NCBI GenBank assembly: GCA_020650975.1
Contig: JAIPMN010047251.1
Coordinates: forward strand, 1-22,063
DNA: 22,063 nt
From: Apostichopus californicus
Lineage: Eukaryota > Echinodermata > Holothuroidea > Aspidochirotida > Stichopodidae
Direction of reading: 5' to 3'
Part shown: one piece after another, positions 1-10,839 of the stretch
Layout of the letters: every line of letters starts with the position of its first letter
How positions within the stretch are numbered: the first letter of the stretch is position 1
Notes under the pieces: generated by a model
The model's input: the letters and a program-made list of their open reading frames with translations, nothing else
Databases searched by the model: none
What the model was told of the DNA's origin: nothing
Translations under genes and position numbers: made by a program

Positions 1-540
1 TGTACTGAGTTGACTTAATGATTCATATTTAACAGATTTGACTACTGTGTTGATGTGAGTTTATATAAAAATGTATCTGATTTGATCTGTGTGAAGCAAT
101 ATTTCCAAACAGATTCATGCAGTTAGTAGCTTGCTTGCTTCTTCACTATCTGGTGGTTGCATAAGTCCCAAGTACTACAAGCAAATTAAATACAATGTGA
201 AAATACATTTCCTGTAGTGAGTAAAGTACAACATCGTCTGCACAGTATTAATAACACCACACCGGTACTTAGCTGCACATTGTGATGGTAGGAAGAAAGG
301 TGGGGGGGGGGGGGAGGCGGGGAGTATGAAGGGTTGAGAGAAGGGTGCTTCAAGTTTCCTTTAAAGGAATTCACCAGATATATTCTGTATTTTAGAGAGA
401 GAGATGAATTTAAGAACAGAAAAAACAAACACAAAAGAGAAACATCAACAATAAGTGTCTCTGCATATTCAAACCAGAAAGCCAGTGGGCTTTTGGTGAT
501 TCCTTCGCAATTGAGATTATAATCCCAAGCTTTCGTCATT
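1..540. other. Unassigned flank, no supported gene
   Basis: I see no convincing gene here. A 117-codon reading frame on the minus strand (186-539) is low in plausibility. Its middle is a proline run encoded by the G run at 302-314, and I see no recognisable domain, splice signal or conserved-looking motif. The right part (about 395-450) is A/G-rich on the plus strand. The stretch could be intronic or intergenic. Confidence 0.5.
302..314 (+). repeat. Poly-G run (13 G)
   Basis: Thirteen consecutive G residues are followed by further short G blocks (AGGCGGGGAG). Such a tract can form a G-quadruplex and is prone to length variation and sequencing error. No function is implied. Confidence 0.8.
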
Positions 541-1245
541 GTTGATTAAATTGATCAGCAAGGTTCTTTCACTGACTGTGGACCTACTTACTAAATAGGT
601 TAACTAACCATGTTTACAAGCTATTTTTTAGCAAAATTCAACTCAAGCCCTGCCCCTAATAAATGTGCATAATATCACATTGAACATACATTAGCATGAA
701 CCCGCTATCTACCAACACCTTCATACAAAGTATGATTCAATTCTGAAAATGTTTACATTTGACCCTGTGACCTCATTAATATTCCTAAAATGAGCACCAA
801 AATCAATAGGGCTCTTCTACTAACTGTGGGGCATATATGTACCAAGTATGACTTCAAACCAACTTGTCGTTGTTCAGTTACCGTGTTTACAAACTATTTT
901 AGTGAAAATCAAGTTAAGCCCCGCCGCCTAATAAATATGCATATTATCAACTTGAGCATATATCACCATGTACCCCGCTTTCTTCCAACATATAAGTATC
1001 AAGTATAAATTAATTCTGACTTTTGGTTGAGGAGTTATTAACATTTAAATAGTTTAACGTTTGACCCCGTGACCTCATTATTATTCATGAGATCAATAGG
1101 GTTCTTTTACTCAGTATGGCGCATCTATGTACTAATTATGATTTCAATCCAACTTGCCATTGTTGATTTATCGTGTTTACGAGCCAAGGGCGTCACATAC
1201 ATACATACACACCCACCCACCCACACACGCACCCACACACAGAAC
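541..1245 (+). repeat. Diverged 250-290 bp repeat, about 2.5 copies
   Basis: Three landmarks recur in the same order. A GATCAATAGGGTTCTT-like block starts at 553, 801 and 1091. A GTGTTTACAA-type block occurs near 610, 881 and 1172. A CCTAATAAATRTGCATA-type block occurs near 654 and 928. A TTTGACCCYGTGACCTCATT block occurs near 758 and 1060. Spacing is 248-290 bp with many substitutions and small indels. The copies look like an old tandem or nested dispersed element rather than a young satellite. The family is unidentified; a SINE or MITE-like element is possible. The last copy breaks off at GGGCGTCACA and runs into a CA-rich microsatellite. Confidence 0.7.
1194..1243 (+). repeat. CATA/CACACCC microsatellite
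   Basis: A run of ACATACATACATACACACCC followed by CCCACCCACACACGC-type repeats. It lies at the end of the third copy of the upstream dispersed repeat, as expected for a transposon-associated simple-sequence tail. Confidence 0.8.
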
Positions 1246-2143
1246 ATGGCAACGTAACCTCGTTTTATAAACACAAGACTATAGTTCTAACAGAACAAAA
1301 AGGTAAATAGCCAAAACCGTTTTTGCAATCCACATAATTGAAATGATCTTCTCTGAGACTCTAACAGTGAACTCCAAAACTCCCCAATATCCTTTAATCG
1401 ATTAAAACCAATTAATGACTTGAAAAAGAAGAAAGCAATCCCCACCATTGAGATGGAATGTTTAATTAAACAGTCGATAGCTTGTCAAAGTACTTCCCCA
1501 ATTTTCGGTATTTATATATGTTTTCCGAATCACTGTAGTTAGGTAAGCGGCGATGCTTCCTAGAACGCTTCCTTAGTTTCTCAACTATATGATATATTAA
1601 TGTATAGACAATTATGTGAAATAGTTCATCTGGCTGCGAAAATATAATTCAGGGAAATGAAGTTGTGTGTTTTCTTGTATTTCAAGAGAAATTCAACATT
1701 GTGGCACATTATAGTAAACTGACTAAATTACCTGAGGTCCCTAAGCGATAGTTTCTTATTGCTCTGTCAATATTCATTGATAACTTTCTACTCAGATTGC
1801 TGTTCAGAAATATGTACATTTATGGAGAAGAACACGATAGATTATCAAGGGTAAGCCGTTCTGTCACATATAGATGGTATATGTACATTTATTAGCTATA
1901 AATCATTATCTTTCCGTATTTGTTTTGTGATTTTGAATCACTTGATAGTGATTAGTCTACTTTCCATGTACAGTACAATCTTAAAACGCATAACCGACAG
2001 CATAGCAACAGTGAACGTAATGGCAATTGCCTCTCACTAGACTTTACGCCCTCTTTCTCTTCCCTTTCATGAGAATAAGGTTTAGTAGTGACAACTAAAC
2101 AACTAGGGAAACAAACCCTTCTTAACTAGAATTACATTTGCCT
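1246..2143. other. Unique sequence without a supported gene
   Basis: AT-rich sequence with frequent stops in all frames. I found no open frame worth annotating, no tandem structure and no RNA gene. The only item that stands out is the short palindrome at 1393-1406. Confidence 0.5.
1393..1406. promoter_or_regulatory. Perfect 14-bp palindrome with paired-type homeodomain site
   Basis: TTTAATCGATTAAA is a perfect inverted repeat. Its core TAATCGATTA matches the TAAT-NN-ATTA arrangement known for cooperative dimers of paired-class homeodomains (P2 type). A further ATTAATGA lies a few bases downstream. This is motif evidence only; binding is not shown and AT-rich DNA generates such sites by chance. 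Confidence 0.3.
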
Positions 2144-2549
2144 GGAAATACGCAATATTTTAGTGCGCGTGGAGTGCTTACAGTATAATAAGAAGAACTT
2201 TGAACATACGCAGTATTGTAATGCGCATGGAGTGCTTGCATTATTATAGAAAGAACTTTGCAAATACGCAGTATTGTAGTGCGCATGGAATGCTTGCAGT
2301 ATTATAGGAAGAACTTTGCAAATACGCAGTATTATAGTGCGCATGGAATGCTTGCAGTATAATAGGAAGTACTTTGCAAATACGCAGTATTGTAGTGCGC
2401 ATGGAGTGCTTGCAGTATTATAGGAAGAACTTTGCAAATACGCAGTATTGTAGTGCGCATGAAGTCCTTGCAGTATAATAGGAAGTACTTTGCAAATACG
2501 CAGTATTGTAGTGCGCATGGAGTGCTTGCAGTATTGTAGGAAGAACTTT
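2144..2549 (+). repeat. 58-bp tandem array (about 7 copies)
   Basis: The block GGAGTGCTTGCAGTATTATA starts at 2171, 2229, 2287, 2345, 2403, 2461 and 2519, an exact 58-bp period with no length change. Each unit contains the motif CAGTATT twice, 30 bp and then 28 bp apart, so the unit looks like an old doublet of a shorter repeat. The second half carries TTGTAGTGCGCAT. Divergence between copies is a few bases. Minus-strand frames through the array are open for up to about 128 codons because few stops occur in the unit; I treat these as repeat artefacts. Confidence 0.93.
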
Positions 2550-2599
2550 CCGTTTGTTCATGGTGTTATTTTTTGATCGGGCAACACACCATGGAGTAT

Positions 2600-3810
2600 T
2601 CATGTAAGTACCTACAAAGATGATGATGCGGTGTTGACATATCTGCACAAACTTTACTCTCATTTAGATAAAGATAGACAGTATGCGAGATCTACTTTTA
2701 TAGACTTTTCTAGTGCATTCAACACAATTGTCCCACACTTACAGCTAAATTAATCGCATACGGTGTATCCCCCCGAATTACCCTATGGATTCATGATTTC
2801 CTTAGAAATAGACCTCAGAGGGTGAAGGTAGGCGATGTCTACTCAGAGGAAATGACTTTAAGTGTAGGTGCGCCTCAGGGCTGTGTCCTCTCCCCCTGGC
2901 TTTTTTACCTGTATACCAGCGACTGTCAGAGTATGACCAGTGATTGTAGCGTCATCAAATATGCGGATGATACTGTCATTACTGGTTACCTGTCAGATGA
3001 CATTGGCTCATACGCCACCACGATTGCAAGGTTTGTCCAGTGGTGCGATGATTATTTGTTACAACTTAATGTGTCCAAAACTAAGGAGCTGATTATAGAT
3101 TTCCGTCGCTAGCTAGTAACTCACGCTCCCATCTATGTTCATGCATGGGGAACAAGTAGATAAATATAAGTACTTAGGAACCATGTTGAGTAACAAAATT
3201 GACTGGTCTAGTAATACCACAATTGTCCATAAGAAAGCAAATCAAAGGCTGTACCGTATTTCTTGAGAAAACTAAATAACCTCAGAGTGGATTAAACAAT
3301 CATGACCTTGTTCTATAAATCCCTCATTCAAAGTGTTATGATGTATTACAACATAATTTGTTACTTTGCCAATGGTACAAGAATCGATGTGAAGATGCTT
3401 GAGTAATCTAGGAAAGTTGCTCAGCGGGTAATCAGTGTTCACTTACCTTAGTTAGAGTGCTTGTATCATGAGAGGGTCTGCAATAAAGTGAAACAAATCA
3501 TGCAAGACCCAAAACACCCCTTGTTTGAGAATTACATTTACAACCGCTCTGGACTGCGTTTATGCCCACCATGTACACATAGGGCCCGCTACAGATACTA
3601 ATTTGTGCCTAATTCTATCCATATATTTAATTCACAAGTGAGAAGATAAGTTTCTTATTTGTAGGACTTGATGTATATATGTTTGTATTACTGTATGTGT
3701 ATCGCAGTCTATTGATACTTATACTAGTGCTTTTTTCCGTTTACGACCTGTGTAAGCCGAATTTCCGATTGTGGACAATAAATTCCAATTCCAATTCAAT
3801 TCAAATTCAA
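2600..3810 (+). mobile_element. 5'-truncated Rex1/CR1-like non-LTR retrotransposon
   Basis: The fragment begins inside the reverse transcriptase domain and runs through the C-terminal part of the second reading frame into a 3' untranslated tail. The tail contains a CCGAATTTCC block and GGACAATAAA, and ends with a short imperfect ATTCCA/ATTCAA tandem (3781-3810). This is how Rex1/CR1/L2-group elements usually end, instead of with poly-A. There is no long terminal repeat. The endonuclease and 5' part are absent, as expected from 5' truncation during target-primed reverse transcription. The left edge is uncertain: similarity becomes recognisable at about 2604, some 50 bp after the 58-bp array stops. 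I could not find a target-site duplication. The clade assignment rests on remembered family features and needs a database comparison. Confidence 0.85.
2604..3650 (+). pseudogene. Decayed reverse transcriptase of the non-LTR element
   Basis: RNA-directed DNA polymerase fragment. Reading along the plus strand, [11 protein letters not shown] (2697-2729) is the conserved RT block containing the first catalytic aspartate. After a frameshift near 2740 a second open stretch carries GAPQGCVLSP (2867-2896) and the catalytic YADD (2960-2971), followed by a block near NVSKTKELIIDFRR. A stop lies at 3110-3112. Then come further frame changes, with recognisable C-terminal pieces (KYKYLGTML near 3160, LFYKSLIQ near 3309, KVKQIMQDP near 3490) separated by stops. 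The longest uninterrupted piece is about 96 codons. It is broken by several frameshifts and stops and cannot make an active enzyme. A retrotransposon of the Rex1/CR1 group is the best fit. Confidence 0.88.
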
Positions 3811-3815
3811 GTGAG

Positions 3816-3831
3816 GGCGCTAGTGAGCGCC
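3816..3831. repeat. Short hairpin next to the retrotransposon end
   Basis: GGCGCT and AGCGCC flank a 4-base loop (AGTG). It starts six bases after the end of the element's terminal tandem, so it is either pre-existing target DNA or part of another small repeat. No function is inferred. Confidence 0.45.
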
Positions 3832-3897
3832 GTGACAGGCTCAGAATAAGTTAATTACGCAGCTAGCCTCTGAAACTACAAATATCCATTGACTATT

Positions 3898-3914
3898 TGA
3901 AACTTTAAGTTTCA
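3898..3914. repeat. 8-bp inverted repeat around a single T
   Basis: TGAAACTT and AAGTTTCA flank one T, a perfect short palindromic element. It could be a dimeric protein site or chance. Confidence 0.45.
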
Positions 3915-3960
3915 ACGTCCAGTCATGTATAGGAATCGTTCACTTGGCGAGTAAACTCAA

Positions 3961-3988
3961 TATTGTAGAGCGCACGCGCACTACAATA
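3961..3988. repeat. Near-perfect 28-bp inverted repeat related to the 58-bp unit
   Basis: TATTGTAG (3961-3968) pairs with CTACAATA (3981-3988). The interior GCGC/GCGC continues the pairing after one A-A mismatch, leaving almost no loop. Read on the minus strand it begins TATTGTAGTGCGC, the same core found in every unit of the 58-bp array at 2144-2549. It may be a diverged, inverted relic of that repeat family or a dispersed element that seeded it. Confidence 0.6.
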
Positions 3989-5024
3989 ATGCGTAGGCGG
4001 GTTACATAATATATTCTATAAATTACGAGCAACAACCGGTTTTCTCGTGGAATTTCCTGCAAAATGTTCTGTTGGACGTACAATTGAACAGCACATCATT
4101 ACAGCGGAGACATGGGTTACCATTTCGAATTGATAGCGCTATTACGAAATATTTGTGAGTGAAATCGTCATGGCAATAGAGATCAAGACGTACTTGTTTG
4201 AACTAGTTTATAATGTACAAACCATATATTCAGAGTGGAAAATAACATTATTAAGATTTGATGGAAGCTTTGAAGAGTATATAGTGAAACCATCATGAAT
4301 ATTTTAAAAGTTTTGAAGCTTGTCACAATTCCTCAGGTTAACAAAGGATAGTAACAGCTTAGAAAAATATGCATGCATCATGAACACATAGCAGATCACA
4401 TAGCCTACATAGATCTTATATAGATAAATGTGTAATATTTTCAAAAACTACTTTGCACGTTGCAGTAAATGTGTCAAGGTTTGTACAATTATCGGTTGCT
4501 TGCTTTGTTTAGTCAGTTTGTATTTTGCCATGTAGATTAAACCGTAACACAGCAACGACTATAGCTTAAATACGCCATGCAGATATTGCGGATGGGCATA
4601 TTTAAATCTGGAAGTCAAAAAAATTATAAAAAAAACAGACACGGTGCACCATATGCACTAGTTAACAACTTGGACTACTGTTAACTGATTATCGCGGGGT
4701 TTCTTTCAAACAACCGTACTTTTCCAGCCTGAGGGTCCGTGTTATTCCGCCATCGGTACTTTCCACCATAGATATTGTGCACTTTGTGCCATGTTACCGC
4801 CAAATTGTACACGTGTGCATTTAGTTCGATTCGCACATGTTTGATTTTGAATGGCAAAAGAAAAAAAGAAAGAGAAATCATGGTTGAGCGCCTAGGGAAC
4901 AGCCCCCCAAGGCCCTGCCCATGCCCTCTAGTCCCGTAGGACCTGGCGAGGAGTTAGTTCCATTGAAACCTTCTGAATAGGTTACACATCGGGTGTTCCA
5001 AACGATTTGAAAACAGCCCTAAGC

Positions 5025-5046
5025 AGTCTGTCTGTTTGGTCTGGTT
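5025..5046 (-). repeat. Inverted starter copies at the left edge of satellite 1
   Basis: AGTCTGTCTG and TTTGGTCTGG on the plus strand are the reverse complement of the CAGAC module that fills the next 6.7 kb. About 22 bp of inverted repeat and an 8-bp centre (CCGGAAAA) precede the first direct copies at 5055. The edge therefore has head-to-head geometry and can fold back on the array. Confidence 0.6.
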
Positions 5047-5623
5047 CCGGAAAAGCAGACAATCAGACAATCAGACACGCAGACAATCAGACACGAAGAC
5101 AATCAGACATGCAGACAACCAGATACGCAGACAATCAGACATACAGACAACCAGACAATCAAATACGCAGAAAACCAGACTCGCAGACAATCAAACAATC
5201 ACACAACCAGAGAATCAGACAACCAGACAAGCAGACAAACAGACACGCAGACAAACAGACAATCATACAACCAGTCACGCAGACAACCAGACACGCAGGC
5301 AAGCAGACAATCAGACACAAAGACAATCAGACAATAAGACACGCAGTCAATCAGACACGCAGACAATCAGACACGCAGAAAACCAGACACGCAGACACGC
5401 AGACAATCGGACAACCAGACAAACAGACAACCAGACAATCAGACAACCAGACACGCAGACAACCAGACACGCAGACAATCAGACACGTACACAACCAGAC
5501 ACGCACACAATCAGACACGCACACAATGAGACACGCACACAATCAGACAATGAGACACGCATACAACCAGACAGGCATACAATCATATATGCAGACAATC
5601 AGACACGCAGACAACCAGACACG

Positions 5624-8600
5624 CTGACAAACATGCAGACCATCAGACACGCGGACAATCAGGCACGCAGACAATCAGACAATCAGAACATCAGACATGC
5701 AGACAATCAAACAATCAGACACGCAGTCAAGCAGACACGCAGACAAGCAGACACGCAGACAATCAGAAACGCAGACAATCAGAAACGCAGACAATCAGAA
5801 ACGCAGACAATCAGACAATCAGACACGCATGCCATCCGACACGCAGACAATCAGACACGCAGACAATCAGACACGCAGACAACCGACCCCCAAAAAAGCA
5901 GGCTACAGAAACCAGACAATCACATAACTAGAAATGCAGAAATGTAGAAATGCAGAAATGCAGACATTCAGAAACGTTTACAACAAGACACGCAATCAAT
6001 AAGACACGCAGACAATAAGACACACAGACAACCAAACACGCAGACAACCAGACACGCAGACAACCTGACACGCAGACAACTAGACACGCAGACAAAGAGA
6101 CAATCAGACAACCAGACACGCAAACAACCAGACACGCAGACAACCAGACAATCAAACACGCTGACAATCAGAGAATCAGACAAGCAGACAATAAGACAAT
6201 CAGACAAGCTGTTAAGCATACAATAAAATATCAGACACGCAGACAATAAAACACGCAGACAATCAGACACGCAGATAATCAGACACACACACAATCAGAA
6301 AAGCAGACAACCTGACACACAGACAACGAAACATGCAGACAACAAAACATGCAGACAATCGGACACACAGACAATAAGACACACACACAGTAAGACACGT
6401 ATACAATAAGACACACAGACAATAGGACACGCCGACAATCAGACACGGCGACAATCAGAAATGCAGACATTCAGAAACGTAGACAACAAGACACGCAGTC
6501 AATAAGACACGCAGACAACCAGACACACAGACAACCAAACACGCAGACAACCAGACACGCAGAAAACCTGACACGCAGATAACTAGACAATCAGACAACC
6601 AGACACGCAGACAACCAGACACGCAGACAACCAGACACGTAGACAAACAGACACGCAAAAAACCAAACACGCAGACAACCAGACACGCAGACAACCAGAC
6701 ACGCAGACACCCTGACACGCAGACAAACAGAAGCGCTAAGAACCAGACAATCAGACAATCAGACAATCAGACACGCAGACAATCAGACACGCAGATAAAA
6801 AGACAATCAGACAAACAGAACATCAGTTATGCAGACAATCAAACAATCAGACACGCAGACAAGCAGACACGCAGACAATCAGACACGCAGTCAAGCTGAC
6901 AAGCAGACACGCAGACAAGCAGACACGCAAACAACCGGAAACGCAGACAATAAGACTCACAGACAATCAGAAACACAGACAAACAGATACGCAGACAATC
7001 AGACATGCAGACAATCAGACAAACAGACAATCAGACAATCAGACCATCCAACACGCAGACAATCAGACATGCAGACAACCAGACACGCAGACAATCAGAC
7101 ATACAGACAACCAGACAGTCAGATACGCAGAAAACCAGACTCGCAGACAATCAAACAATCACACAACCAGAGAATCAGACAACCAGACAAGCAGACAACC
7201 AGACACGCAGACAAACAGACAATCATACAACCAGTCACGCAGACAACCAGACACGCAGGCAAGCAGACAATCAGACACAAAGACAATCAGACAATAAGAC
7301 ACGCAGTCAATCAGACACAAAGACAATCAGACACGCAGAAAACCAGACACGCTGACACGCAGACAATCGGACAACCAGACAATCAGACAACCAGACAATC
7401 AGACAACCAGACACGCAGACAATCAGACATGCAAATAATCAGACACGCACACAATGAGACACGCACACAATCAGACACGCACACAATCAGACAATGAGAC
7501 ATGCATACAACTAGACAGGCATACAACCATATATGCAGACACGCAGACAACCAGACACGCTGACAAACATGCAGACCATCAGACACGCGGACAATCAGGC
7601 ACGCAGAAAATCAGACATGCAGACAATCAGAACATCAGACATGCAGACAATCAAACAAGCAGACAATCAGACACGCAGTCAAGCTGACAAGCAGACACGC
7701 AAACACGCAGACAACCAGAACGCAGACAATCAGAAACGCAGACAATCAGAAACGCAGACAATCAGACAAACAGACAATCAGACACGCATACCATCCGACA
7801 CACAGACAATCAGACATGCAGACAATCAGACACGCAGACAACCGACCCCCAGAAAGCAGGCTACAGAAACCAGACAATCACATAACTAGACTAGCAGACA
7901 ACCATACACGCAAACATCGAGACTCGCAGACAACCAGACAATCAAACACGCTGACAATCAGAGAATCAGACAAGCAGACAATAAGACAATCAGACAAGCT
8001 GATAAGCAGACAATAAAATATCAGACACGCAGACAATCAAACACGCAGATAATCAGACACGCAGATAATCAGACACACACACAAGCAGAAAACCTGACAC
8101 GCAGACAACAACACATGCAGACAACAAGACACGCAGACAATCAGACACAGACAATCAGACACACACACAACAAGACACGCAGACAATCAGACACACAGAC
8201 AATCAGACACACACACAATAAGACACGTAGACAATCAGACACGCAGAAAATAAGACAAGCAGACAATCAGACACACAGACAATAAGACACGCAGACAATC
8301 AGACACGGCGACAATCAGAAATGCAGACATTCAGAAACGTAGACAACAACACACGCAATCAATAAGACACGCAGACAATAAGACACACAGACAACCAAAC
8401 ACGCAGACAACCAGACACGCAGACAACCAGACACGCAGACAAAGAGACACGCAGACAAAGAGACAATCAGAAAGTCAGACACGCAGACAACCAGACACGC
8501 AGACAAACAGAAGCGCTAAGAACCAGACACGCAGACAACCAAACAAGCAGACAACCAGACACGCAGACAAACAGACACGCAGACAAACAGAAGCGCTAAG

Positions 8601-10600
8601 AACCAGACAATCAGACACGCAGATAAACAGGCAATCAGACACGCAGACACACAGACACGCAGACAATCAGACACGCAGACAATCAGACACGCAGTTAACC
8701 AGACACGCAGACAATTAGACAATGAGACACGCAGACAATCGAACAACCAGACACGCAGACAAACAGACGCGCAAACAACCAGACACGCAGACAATCAGAC
8801 ACGCAGACACGCAGACACGCAGACAAAAAGACAATCAGACACGCTGCAGATCAGACACGCAGAAAACCAGTTATGCAGACATGCAGACAATCAAAAAATC
8901 ACACAACCAGCGAATCAGACAACCTGACACGCAGGAAACCAGACATGCAGACAATCAAACAATCACACAACCAACGAATCAGACAACCAGACGAACAGAC
9001 ACTCAGACAAACAGACAATCAAACAACCAGACACGAAGACAACCAGACACGAATACAATCAGACAATCAGACAATGAGACACGCAGACAATCAGACAACC
9101 AGACACGCAGACAACCAGACATGCAGACACGCAGACAACCAGACACGCAGACAGCCAGACAATCAGACACGCAGACAATCAGACAGGCAGACAATCATAT
9201 ATGCAGACAATCAGACACGCAGACAATCAGACACGCAGACACGCAGAAAATCGGGCAACCAGACAATCAGACACGTACACAACCACGCACTCACACGTGC
9301 AGACACGCAGACAACCAGACACGCAGACAAACAGACAATCATACAACCAGTCACGCAGACAACCAGACACACAGGCAAGCAGACAATCAGACACAAAGAC
9401 AATCAGACAATAAGACACGCAGTCAATCAGACACGCAGACAATCAGACACGCAGAAAACCAGACACGCAGACAATCAGACACGTACACAACCAGAAACGC
9501 AGACAATCAGACACGCAGACAATCAGACAATCAGACACGCACACAATCAGACTCGCACACAATCAGACACGCACACAATCAGACAATGAGACACGCATAC
9601 AACCAGACAGGCATACAATCATATATGCAGACAATCAGATACGCTGACAAACATGCAGACCATCAGACACGCGGACAATCAGGCACGCAGACAATCAGAC
9701 AATCAGAACATCAGACATGCAGACAATCAAACAATCAGACACGCAGTCAAGCTGACAAGCAGACACGCAGACAAGCAGACACGCAGACAAGCAGAAATGC
9801 AGACAATCAGACAAACAGACAATCAGACACGCATGCCATCCGACACGCACACAATCAGACACGCACACAATCAGACACGCACACAATCAGACACGCACAC
9901 AATCAGACAATGAGACATGCAGACAACCAGACAGGCGTACAATCATATATGCAGACAATCAGACATCCAGACACGCAGACAATCAGACAACCAGACACGC
10001 AGACAATCAGACACACACACACAATCAGACACGCACACAAGCAGACAATGAGACACGCAGACAACCAGACATGCATACAATCATATTTGCAGACAATCAG
10101 ACACACAGACACGCAGACAATCAGACAACCAGTCACGCAGACAATAAGAAAAGCAGACAACCAGACACGCAGACAACCAGAAACGCTGACAAACATGCAG
10201 ACCATCAGACATGCGGACAATCAGGCACGCAGACAATCAGACATGCAGACAATCAGAACATCAGTTATGCAGACAATCAAACAATCAGACACGCAGACAA
10301 CCAGACACGCAGACAATCAGACACGCAGTCAAGCTGACAAGAAGACACGCAGACAAGCAGACACGCAAAAAACCGGAAATGCAGACAATAAGACTCACAG
10401 ACAATCAGAAACACAGACAAACAGATACGCAGACAATCAGACAATCAGACATGCAGACCATCAGATAAGCAGACAATCAGACACGCAGACAATCAGACAC
10501 GCAGACCATTCAACACGCAGAGAATCAGACTCGCAGACAATCAGACACGAAGACAATCAGACACGCAGGCATGCAGACAACCAGACACGCAGACAATCAG
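5624..10600 (+). repeat. Higher-order repeats of about 1.9-2.1 kb within satellite 1
   Basis: Rare marker variants occur in the same order at large distances. A CTGACAAACATGCAGACCAT block starts at 5624, 7560, 9644 and 10186. An ACCGACCCCC...GCAGGCTACAGAAACC block starts near 5881 and 7840. An AGACACGGCGACAATCAGAA block starts at 6441 and 8301. An AGAAGCGCTAAGAACCAGAC block starts at 6729, 8509 and 8589. Shifts are 1936, 2084 and 542, then 1959, 1860, and 1780 with an 80-bp local duplication. The variation in shift means indels have accumulated or several duplication steps occurred. Confidence 0.8.
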
Positions 10601-10791
10601 ACATACAGACAACCAGACACACACATAATCAGACACGCACACAATCAGACAATGAGACATTCAGACAACCAGACAGGCATACAATCATATATGCAGACAA
10701 TCAGACACGCAGACAATCAGACACGCATACATCCAGACACGCAGACAATCAGACACGCAGACAATCAGACACGCAGACAATCAGACAATGA
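8722..10791 (+). other. 689-codon repeat-derived open reading frame (probably not a gene)
   Basis: The frame starts with an ATG created by an AATGAGAC variant and stays open for 689 codons. The product is made only of short permutations of Q-T-I-R-H-A-D-N and Q-T-R-R-Q-S/P-D. It has no signal peptide, hydrophobic core or recognisable domain and would be an extended hydrophilic chain. An 8-bp module repeats its reading every 24 bp, so all three plus-strand frames encode cyclic versions of the same eight residues; long open frames also run in other frames at 5036-5947, 6829-7497 and elsewhere. I see no promoter, splice site or terminator specific to it. Chance openness of a satellite is the best explanation. 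Transcription and translation of satellite RNA cannot be excluded from sequence. Confidence 0.85.
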
Positions 10792-10839
10792 GACACACAG
10801 ACAACAAGACACTCATACAATCAGACAACCAGACAATCA

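Larger units (their letters stand above)
3811..5024. other. Mostly unique spacer with short inverted repeats
   Basis: No gene is supported. A minus-strand frame at 4681-4881 (66 codons, ATG start) has a protein-like composition, but I recognise no domain and see no good splice site, so it is not called. Three short inverted repeats lie near the left end (3816-3831, 3898-3914 and 3961-3988). Confidence 0.45.

Noticed and set aside
186-539. 117-codon minus-strand open frame
   Set aside because: It depends on the G run translated as polyproline and has no domain or splice context. A chance frame is more likely.
2132-2518. 128-codon minus-strand frame over the 58-bp array
   Set aside because: It is the translation of the tandem unit; the frame cycles with the repeat and shows no independent coding evidence.
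4681-4881. 66-codon minus-strand frame with protein-like composition
   Set aside because: I recognise no family, see no good splice sites, and it is short enough to be chance in this region.
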